A program made the position numbers and the translations under genes. The notes under the pieces were generated by a model. The model was not told the origin of the DNA. It did not search any database and saw only the letters and a list, made by a program, of their open reading frames with translations. From the NCBI GenBank assembly GCA_029532415.1, contig JAQOTA010000019.1:248001-312000 (forward strand): a DNA stretch of 64,000 nucleotides, given 5' to 3'. This document shows positions 55,988-64,000 of the stretch, in pieces (position 1 is the first letter of the stretch; every line of letters starts with the position of its first letter). The DNA is from Marasmius tenuissimus. Taxonomy: Eukaryota > Basidiomycota > Agaricomycetes > Agaricales > Marasmiaceae.

Positions 55988-56174
55988 CACGGCGGGATTT
56001 TTGATGTCAACTCGTGCTTTGTACTGTGATGTCAACATGGTTGTCAACTTGTTCTCTACTCGGAAATTGAATGGGACCAGGGTAAACCTCACCAAAAATC
56101 AAGTGGACAATGAGTTGACAACTGTGTTGACATCACACTACAAAGCGCGAGTTGACATCAAAAATCCCGCCGTG
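55988..56174. mobile_element. MITE with about 60-bp TIRs and 3-bp target duplication, inside the hAT gene
   Basis: CACGGCGGGATTTTTGATGT at the left is repeated, inverted, at the right. The inverted identity extends about 60 bp, to GTTGTCAACT, leaving a short unique centre. The 187-bp element is flanked by CAA (55985-55987 and 56175-56177). A 3-bp duplication is typical of PIF/Harbinger MITEs. Removing it restores the hAT dimerisation motif in frame. Confidence 0.9.
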
Positions 56175-58100
56175 CAAGGCACGGAGGAACCGCGGGCAGG
56201 TAATACGTCATAGACAACTTGAACAACCCGTGGCCACCGTCTGCCATTACCCTGAATGCGGAGATGAGTACAGCACAACATGCAGAGAGCACTATACATC
56301 TGCCAGAAGGACAAGATATCGGGATAAGTGTCAAGCGCCCCGTCCACATCTGCCAAATACGAGAGTGCTTCCTGCCGAGCAGTGGGAGCTGACGAGCGTC
56401 GAGTGCCCCTCTTTGCAGTCTCATCAATCCATCCATTCCCCATACCTTTGTCTTCTTCTTCTTCATCCTCTTCGTCTTCTTCATCTTCGTCTTCGGTCGG
56501 CCTGTTGGTGTTAGATTCGTTTGCCTGTGAGGGAAGGGCCTTTTTCTGGAAGCAACTCATGAAGACCAAGCAATTATTTGTAAAAGATTGAGCATACTGC
56601 AACTGCCTGAACGAATAACTCGGTGGCTTGTGACACCACTCCTTCGCTGCGTGATTGCTCATGCCACTTGAGCTTGATCTTGGGGTTGATGACTGTGGAA
56701 GGTTCGTTGTCAAGCCTCTGGACCGATTCGAAAGAAATGTAATGACCCACTCATGACTAGAGAGTAAACAGCAACCTCCTCGGCGATCTCCTGATAGTCC
56801 CGGAGTTTATCGATCCCGGCTTGAATTATTCCTGTATCCCAAAGATGTTCCAATTCCTCGTCGAGCTCTTGCCAGTCCAAGATCACTGCCTTAAACGAGG
56901 GGAGAACCCTGCTGAGAGTCGGAGTGAGTTCACTACTCAGCTTTTGCTGAAATTTGTGGGGTATCTGGGGGTATAATGAGCGCTGGAGAATGGATAAATG
57001 GACATCACGGACCTCGAGGATTAGTATAAGATCATTGATGACGGCCCAATCTGCTTCGTGTAATTCCTGGATGCTGTGTTTCCGCGTGAAATCGTCAACC
57101 ACCTGTATTATGAGGCAAAGATCAGAGGTTTAACTGAGTGGAGGCCAGCGGAATCACGTACATCCTTCAGGTATACAAGTCTCTTCAACATCAAGTAGGT
57201 GAACAACCAGCGGTTCTTAACATCCCGAAGAAGCTGTAGGGGCTTTGAAAGCTCCTTCAGGACCATGGCTGCGAAGTCTGCCAATTGTGTAGAAGAACTC
57301 CGAACCTCCAACAATATGATTATTTCGAAAATTTCTCAGGACTCGGGATGCAAGTACATACCTGACGAATCAACGTCCGACAGCGCGTAATGAGACCCTC
57401 TGTCACTAACTCATCCAGCTCGTCGTCATTTGCGTATATTTGGTTCAGCTGGAACCTATTCGCTGTCTCCACCACTGCATGGCACCCAAGGTTCATCGCA
57501 TGAGGGAAGCATCTACGAACAATGGTGAGCAATAGCCAACTACCGGCTGTGAACAGAGAGATTGGAGTCTGGGACTTACCAGATGTGATTTTCCTTTGCA
57601 TTGAACCTGCGCCGGCCAACAATAGTTTCCAGATCCTTCAACATAACATTATTATTGGAAGCATTGTCCAGGGTGATATAGCCGATCTGTGAAAGCGTCA
57701 GGAATGTCCGAAAGATGTAGAACTTAGAAGGGACGACATACATTGTCTATTACTTCGACTCGTTCAAGAATGTTTGCCAAGGTGTGGGCTAGGTGCGCGC
57801 CAGTGTGGCTAATGGGAAGCCCATAGAAACCGATGACCACCGCCCTCATTCTGAGGCCAGCGTCTGGGTTGTTGCTCTCACGCTTGACCCAATGGGCCGT
57901 AACAGCAATGAAGGGAAAGATCGTCGTATCCGACCATCCATCAGTTGTGAATGATATGGTCCCAAGTACATTCTGGGGCGACAGTCAGCTTGAAATATAC
58001 AAGTTATGAATAGACATACAGACCTTGAGATCATCCTTGATCTTGTGCATATATATAAGCCATGTTTCCATGATATAGTTGTGAAGGGTTGTTCGGTGGA

Positions 58101-58120
58101 CTATATCCTACTATATCCTT
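58101..58120. repeat. 10-bp tandem duplication causing a frameshift
   Basis: CTATATCCTA is followed by CTATATCCTT. Counting only one copy joins two hAT coding segments (LDNKDIV and RTTLHNYIMETW) in one frame, so the duplication is the likely cause of the shift. Confidence 0.75.
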
Positions 58121-58470
58121 GTTGTCCAGAGACTCGCGAAGGAGAAGTACGACCTTGCGAAAGAACTCCGAGTCGACAAGGCGTATAGGCTGAAGAATAG
58201 GACGTCAGACGATGCATTACAAGAGGACTGAACATAACTTACCAAGTCTTCCGCTACAATAAGCTCCATAATGTAGTCTAGGAGCAGCCTATTCGAGAAG
58301 TCCTCCCGCAGGGCCCCCGTCAGTGGTAGGTTGTTTGACTTGCGGTATTCCTCTGCTCTCTTGCCCTCCGGACCAATGATCTTGATCTTCATTCGGTCGC
58401 AAGCCTTGACCCAGGCTGGCAAGTGTTTCGCAAGGTGCTTTCAAACGGATCCTGTCGCTGAGCTCTCATG

Positions 58471-58748
58471 CAAAACGGTCGAGAAATTCCGTCACGCCTA
58501 AAGTTTGACCAGAAATTGATATAGGCTTTTGAAGATTTAACTTGTTCCCTGAGTTATCAACCTTCCTTAAAGGGCAATTTTGGCTGTTTTCGTCAATTTT
58601 TCACCACGATCACACCAGACTGAGTTGCGTGTTGAAAAACAGTTGTAGTGATTTTTTTGTCATAGGTCACACCCCGCGTTCAACGACTCAGAATGGTAGT
58701 ACATACAGTACTAAAGTGACGTATGAAAATATTTTTGTTGAAACGGAA
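58471..58748 (+). repeat. dispersed repeat, copy B (inverted relative to 11806-12112)
   Basis: Near full-length match to the minus strand of 11806-12112. It begins about 30 bp upstream of the first recognisable hAT coding sequence and may be the 5' non-coding end of that element. No coding frame. Confidence 0.75.
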
Positions 58749-60920
58749 ATGGCCCATACCTAGACACTGACACACACAATCTTGTCAGAATTTGATACCA
58801 CATCCTATGAAGGTTATGTTGCTACTGTGATGCCACAGTCGACTGGCACAATAGCTGAAGCTGCTGCCACAGGTGCCGCTTTGGCGCCCTTGTCTTGTAC
58901 TTAAATTCTCCATAAGGCTTCTGCTTATCTTGTGTCATAATTCATTTCCCGCTCATATCTCACACACAGTTCAATAGCCTTGTTGAGGTTTTTTTTTGTT
59001 CCTATCCTTACCACTTACCCACTTAGGGCAACCAAACATGAATTGCTTGCTGATTTTATTTGTAGGGAGGATGGCCAGGGTACAGCCACCGGAAAATTCC
59101 CGTGCATGCCAACATTGGTAACGGTGACGGCTATCATACATCAACCCCAGTGAAACCCGGCGCTGGGCTCGTCTGAGCTCAGACGAGAATAACCGCGCCC
59201 TGACTATTGACGAGCTCCCGCTACAGTTCGTCCGATTTTTTGAGGGTGGACGAGATTTGACGACGAAATTCGGATAGCACTAGCTACTGTAAAATACAGG
59301 GTGCATCGTAGTTATCATAACGGACGGGAACCGACGAAAGCCGCTGGCACCGTCTGGATACTGATACCCGTACGCACCGTTCAATTGCCTCCAGCTATCC
59401 CACGGTAGATCGGACTACTCCAACTGTGGCTTGCTGGTGGTATAACACTGAGAGGCGTATACCACTGCTCTCAGCTCACTAATAGGCGTTTTGAGGTTTA
59501 GTATGTCGTCCAAATTAGCGCCACAGCAGGAAAGAATCATGCAAAGACTGTTGAGGCATGATTGCTTCAGCCGCGCTGACTTTCTCCCGGCCCGTCAATT
59601 TGTTATTCCGTAGTATTTATAAGCGTATGTAGTATTTGAATTTTAGTCTTTTCTTGCTTCCTTTCCCCCACCATCGTCCGTCTGACTCCCTCTAGCGAGA
59701 GGGTAACTCGCCCGAACCATCTTTCCTCAACAAAGACATACCGTGCAAATCTCCTTAAAATCCCCACCATGGCCTACCAAACAGCGTGCAAATGACCGGG
59801 ATCCCTCCTGATACAAATCAGCCAGGTCTGAAATGAAAAGAACAGGCAGGCGTACTATTTTCGATACACTAAAGGGCAGACGGGACTATACAAGGTCGAG
59901 GTCGAGAGTTTTTTCGCGTGGAGGGTATGGCTGTCGAGTCTTTCAGCAGTGCTTAAGAACAGGTTGTTGCAGCCTGCAAGATTGATATCCGTGACTGTAT
60001 GAACAACAAGAATCAGATCATGTCGAATAAAAGGCTGAGTGACACATACGTTTGCCCAGCAGTGTCATTCTACCCCTGTTACCCCAGCCAGATTTCTTCT
60101 CATTTCAAGGTAGGCGACAACTTGTACGAATCGTTTCAATTATACTGATTGCGTCCCGAAAAGGATTGTGAAGCCCAGCCTCGAAAAATCAGTCCTTTTT
60201 ACTACTGCACAGACTCTGAGACACATTACCGGTCATTGGCACCACAATCCGTGCCACTGTTGGTCCCCTTCATTTTCTGGTGACCAGGCCTGGGCGCTCT
60301 GTTACCCAAAACTCGCACTGGGCCGCTGTCCATCTTAACGGAACACTTGCTACGGATCCGGTACTTCGTTAGTATTCGAAGCGAGGTTGTAAGGCTGGGT
60401 GAAGCAAGCGCCTGGAGGAATGTGAGATGTAAGTACGTTTGTGACTCGATCTACTCCACTTTTTACTAATGGTGCCTTCTTCTGACTATGTCAGACCAAA
60501 CTCGAGGCTCCAATTATATTCTGTCCACGCTGTAGCTATTAGGCTGTCTTTGGCGTACGGTATGTTTTCTGATTTGGCCCTCTGTTGTTCGTTATCGCTG
60601 ATTCGGCTCTTCCCGGTAGTATAGACGGATAATTGATCTCTTTGAATGGTCGGAGTCTCCGGGTGTATGGATGAACCTCAGATGACTGATTAGCCGGAGG
60701 AATGTTAGTTAAACCGACGTGGACGTTGTGGTGTATAATATAGTCGTCATTTTAAATCAAGTACTCGAAACAACGGGTTATTAGACCTCTAATTATGCTG
60801 ATTACTTCCGACTCGCGTCTGGGGAGACACAAAGTCGTGGTCCTCACTGCATCCGTGGTCTGAACTACAACCGGACAAGCAATTCATTTGGAGCCATAAC
60901 TGTCTATCGGAGTCGAACGA
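58749..60920. other. no supported gene
   Basis: No frame longer than about 70 codons is credible. GCTCGTCTGAGCTCAGACGAG at 59167-59187 is a short palindrome. Nothing else is structured. Confidence 0.45.
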
Positions 60921-60926
60921 TGCAAG

Positions 60927-61571
60927 TCAATGGAGCAAGGGGGAGTAGTGGTATGATCGCCTTGACTTTGGGTCCCGTACTCGCTTTTGGCGGGGTAACC
61001 TGGCCTGTAATATAGGAAGGGCTTGATCGTCCACTCGGATTGCTTGAAGTGGTGTCGCAGGGGAGGGGATGAGAAACTCGGTCAAACTAGGGTGATGGCT
61101 GAAGACACTGGAGGCGATATGTTCGCCCAACGACGCGAGATGGGATAAAGATTCCTTTTCACGCTGTCTCCGGTACTCTGAGTGATGATCTCTTACATCT
61201 CCAGGTAAAAGGAGCTCCCTGACACAATCGTGGTGATCGCTGCCAATACTCACCCACGGCCCCGCCCACGGCAACCACCCTTTGTTGGCCACTATAATCG
61301 ATATCCCCAGCGCTCCTCCTTCCACTAGCCGCACTACGGCAGTCCCCAACTCAAGCAGAGCTCTTTTGGATTCCCGAAGTATATTCGTTGCTCGGTGTTG
61401 AAGTGTACCATATGTACTAATAGACGCCCGTACGCATTTTCACTTTTCATCCAACGCTGCCCGCTGATTGGTGCCCTCCTGTTCTAGCAAGCAAATCTCG
61501 ACCTGAAAGCGCTCCCTTATTCGCTTGTGAACCTCCTTGGGTATGTGGATCGGATCAACGAAGATGCGTCT
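60927..61571 (-). pseudogene. unknown protein, last exon with one in-frame TGA
   Basis: After a plausible ATAG acceptor at 61572, one minus frame runs 215 codons to the stop at 60927. It is interrupted only by TGA at 61440-61442 (CGA to TGA fits). It encodes FVDPIHIPKEVHKRIRERFQ, LLELGTAVVRLVEGGALGIS and PWVSIGSDHHDCVRELLLPG, then a basic C-terminus (PRQKRVRDPKSRRSYHY). The fold looks helical with one hydrophobic segment. The family is unknown. Upstream exons were not found. Confidence 0.5.
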
Positions 61572-61599
61572 CTATGATTCCTCTTGCAATGACCTCGGT

Positions 61600-62000
61600 T
61601 TTATCTTTGTACGTCCTACGTCCTTTTCACTTGTTCAGGGTGAAATCCCAACATATACTCAATCGCTTTATATTCGAACAAAACTACATTGACTTGAGAA
61701 GAACTCGACACGATTTATCCACCATAAAAGGATGCAAGCTAGTAGGACTTTGACTGCGCGTCAAAACGTCAAAGGTCGATGTTTGAGTAGCTGCGTATAT
61801 AAGCTTTTCATCATGTACAAATTGAAGCTGAACCTTGACTTACTTACAAGCGACTATACATGATTATGGTACATATGGACTGAATACAGATTGTCTCTGC
61901 ACCGTACAGGTATTCTCCACTTGTAGCTCGCCACAGGTATCATAAATATGCTATTGGTCCGGATTCAGTCCATAGTTAGAGACGTATCGAACCAATCCAT
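61600..62000. other. no supported gene
   Basis: Intergenic sequence downstream of copy 3 of the multi-exon family; no terminator motif or repeat is evident. Confidence 0.45.
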
Positions 62001-62007
62001 TGCATTA

Positions 62008-63830
62008 TCAAACACCATCCTTCTTCAAGAGCGCCCTCGGATTACGAAGAATTCTACGTTTCGTCTTCGTCTTTCGCTGGCCTATTGGCCGACGGGACTC
62101 AAAACCAAGCTTCCCGAGTAACCTCGGCCAGCGACTACTGGGGCCTTCGGGCCTCGGAACGTTCACGTTCAGACCCACTAGATGCGATAATGAGCAAAAA
62201 TCCCAGATCAAAGCGAGTAGAACAGTAGGCTCACTAGTTTGATTGTGAACCTCAATGGTCTCGGCCTCCACCAGCTCCGCTCGAGTCGGTGGGCAAGAAC
62301 AAGTATCTGTCGCTGAGTTGATAAATGACTGGGATACAAGACATGAATGACCTACCTTTTTCGTTCAACGCCTCGTTTGATCCTTCGGATGTTGAAATGT
62401 TAGGTTCAGCATTGAGCTGTTCCTTGATCAATACCTTGCTATCTGGCTCGTCCTCTCCGAATAACTTGACAAGCGAGAACGACTCGGCTTGAAACCAGAC
62501 ATCATAAGGATCATCTTGCAAGTGTTGTCAGTAAGTTTGGGGATATTAAAAGATATTTCTTACCACGTAGTAGTTCGGGATACCCGTGGTCTCGAGCGTA
62601 CTGTTTCCCATCTGGGTTATAATTCTTTGAACGTAGGTATTCCCAAGTGATTCCACAGAAACTATTAACCCAATTTGAGCCAAATGATGCTATACCTGGC
62701 CTCAACTCGGGGACACCATATTTCTCCCAATTCTCCTTGGGGATTACATTTTTGCCATCGGAGCCCAGGGACCAATAGAAAAGGCTATCGGGAGGAAGTT
62801 CGTGTACACAATGCATGCCATTGATATGCTCAACCGGAATGGGTGGGACAAAAAGATAGACTGGAGTAGGCTGTGTTGTAAGGTCATGGAGGAACGTGCC
62901 GACTAACAGGATGCGTATCTCGTTGATGGTCACTGGGGGGACCAGACAATGAACAAGGAACAAGCTTTGAATGAAATATGGGCTCACCAATATCACCTTC
63001 CGGGTGTTCAGAATAGTGAGTATATGTGGACGACTGGCTGAGAAAGGCAGCAACAAGTCGGGTTGAAAGGTGTAACGAGAGGATTACTGCAAATTCGCCG
63101 GGCCTGCGGAACTCGAAATCGATACGATGGGGAACTGTTCCGATTAGTTGAGAGCATCCGTGGGCTGGTGCATAGCGCACATACCTTCCCTGGAGTAACT
63201 TGCACAGATGTTCCGGGAGAAACTATGAGGCGAGTGTTTGGGAGAAGGGAGCGAAGGGAAATAAGCGATGATTCCTTTCTGGCGGTGTACGACAGCCCCA
63301 AGGGTGAGGGGGCCACGTGGAGCAAATGAAAAGTCCGAATCTTGGTCCAACACCTCATCAAGTGACGCAATCAAGCACAAAAAGTCGCCGAAGTGTTGCT
63401 CTGACCAGGCGACGATATCATTGGCATTGAGTTGTGGACGAGTTTCTTGGTGCACCGGGAGTAATCGAAAAAGCCGCAAGTAATAGTCCTCATCCTCATA
63501 TTTTACAGAGGTAGGCGTGATGTCACACTGCCATGAAAGGGTCTTGAGATTGAAGTTCCAGTCAGAGTACTCGATCGAAACCTATTGTACTATTATTAGC
63601 TACCCAACTCTAAAAATAGCAAACTCACCGGAAATTCCGCGTCCAACGCCTCGAATGAGGAAAACTAATGACATTCTCAGCCAATTCATGAGCTGGAAAA
63701 GGAGAGATGCATACCAAGGTATACATGAGGTAAAACATAACAACGCGGCCCTCCACATATCGGATTCTGAATTCATCACAATTTGCAAGCTCTATGATCT
63801 AGTCAGTCCCCCAGATGCCCCCTCCACCGA
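62008..63830 (-). CDS. multi-exon family, copy 3 (intact, unknown function)
   Basis: Seven exons on minus join in phase: about 63800-63715 (IELANCDEFRIRYVEGRVVM), 63664-63629 (ALDAEFP), 63581-63185 (SDWNFNLKTLSWQCDITPTS ... GPLTLGAVVHRQKGIIAYFP), 63134-62997 (VPHRIDFEFRRPGEFAVILS), 62932-62564 (TFLHDLTTQPTPVYLFVPPI ... FYWSLGSDGKNVIPKENWEK ... YARDHGYPELL), 62514-62356 (DDPYDVWFQAESF) and 62306-62008 (basic tail RRPIGQRKTKTKRR). Introns are 31-64 nt with GT...AG ends. The product is roughly 490 residues. The exact start is unresolved because the first exon is preceded by an in-frame TAG that may belong to an intron acceptor (CTAG). No known domain. From memory this is an expanded Rhizoctonia family. 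Confidence 0.7.
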
Positions 63831-64000
63831 CAAATGTCCGTACCGTCGTGCGATATGAAGGCCGGGGTATCAAGTCGACCCAATCCAAACACCTGAGTCA
63901 GTAAGGGTGACCTGATCGAATGAATAAATGTCTATAACACCCCCAAGTTGTAATTGTGACCCACGCATGTGTAGGCAAACCCTCATAAATCTGTTTCCAA
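63370..64000. repeat. segmental similarity to 20390-21030 (5' part and flank of the multi-exon family)
   Basis: Beyond the exons, the 5' flank also matches: GATATGAAGGCCGG, CCCAATCCAAACACCTGAGT, GTAAGGGTGACCTG and CATARATCTGTTTCCAA occur in the same order in both. The duplication therefore included the promoter region and runs off the right edge of the window. Confidence 0.8.

Larger units (their letters stand above)
55708..58440 (-). pseudogene. hAT-superfamily transposase, disrupted by a MITE and small mutations
   Basis: Minus-strand exons, in order: KHLAKHLPAWVKACDRMK ... PEGKRAEEYRKSN (58440-58243, end of a BED-type region); VVLLLRESLDNKD (about 58190-58025); ISFTTDGWSD ... AHWVKRES ... 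GLPISHTGAHLAHTLANIL (57974-57743); YITLDNASNNNVML (57687-57582); CFPHAMNLGCHAVVE (57514-57362); RWLFTYLMLKRL (about 57300-57161); a long helical exon (57100-56755). The C-terminal dimerisation region comes last (EALSYLADVDGALDTYPDIL ... PARGSSVPC | EHLFSSAK ... MEACQILKYGF, to 55708). It is broken by a 10-bp tandem duplication (58101-58120), a MITE (55988-56174) and a TGA at 55933-55935. Terminal repeats of the parent element were not found. Confidence 0.88.

Noticed and set aside
56328..56591. Ser-rich + frame with long Ser run
   Set aside because: Antisense of an Asp/Glu-rich linker in the hAT transposase.
1..64000. Bacterial-type operons, riboswitches, phage genes or a defence island
   Set aside because: Intron structure, retrotransposons and codon context are fungal; no such features were found on either strand.

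Overview
This window looks like a repeat-saturated accessory region of a filamentous basidiomycete nuclear genome. The evidence is short introns of about 45-60 nt with GTAAG/GTATG donors, fungal Ty1/copia, Ty3/gypsy, hAT and PIF/Harbinger elements, and no bacterial gene organisation. Several of the unknown protein families resemble, from memory and not from a search, families expanded in Rhizoctonia (Ceratobasidiaceae). I see no conserved housekeeping gene.

Layout, left to right. 1-2.2 kb: nothing recognised. 2.2-7.3 kb: a decayed large fungal transposase on +, split by the 3' end of a Ty3/gypsy element (LTR plus integrase/chromodomain) on -. 7.4-13.3 kb: old unrecognisable sequence with one dispersed repeat. 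13.3-14.2 kb: a block duplicated at 42.0-43.0 kb. 14.7-16.1 kb: broken copy 1 of a multi-exon family. 16.1-20.4 kb: a two-gene PIF/Harbinger transposon, with its transposase broken by a MITE and its SANT-domain partner gene intact. 20.4-21.6 kb: broken copy 2 of the family and another pseudogene. 21.9-26.9 kb: two diverged copies of one block, the first carrying a head-to-head pair of tRNA-derived SINEs. 28.8-31.9 kb: a pseudogene, a long-TIR element with a solo LTR inside it, and a hAT-type MITE. 32.9 kb: an 11-bp minisatellite. 34.2-37.7 kb: a probable single-pass membrane protein gene containing a tandemly duplicated exon-intron cassette. 38-45 kb: degenerate DNA, a solo LTR, copia fragments and a tandem repeat. 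45.2-48.8 kb: a copia element with both LTRs and a large internal deletion. 49.6-50.0 kb: a probable intron-containing tRNA inside a direct repeat. 50.4-54.7 kb: a zinc-binding, coiled-coil gene split by a solo LTR with a perfect target duplication. 55.7-58.4 kb: a hAT transposase broken by a MITE and a 10-bp duplication. 60.9-61.6 kb: a pseudogene. 62.0-63.8 kb: intact copy 3 of the multi-exon family.

The region records layered insertions (five with clear target-site duplications: three solo LTRs and two MITEs of different TSD sizes, plus a TA-flanked MITE) followed by nonsense decay. Almost every premature stop I could assign is CGA to TGA or CAG to TAG, i.e. C-to-T on the coding strand. 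The best intact coding regions are the Harbinger SANT gene (17865-19755), family copy 3 (62008-63.8 kb), the copia RT/RNase H ORF (45532-47.7 kb) and, less certainly, the membrane protein gene.
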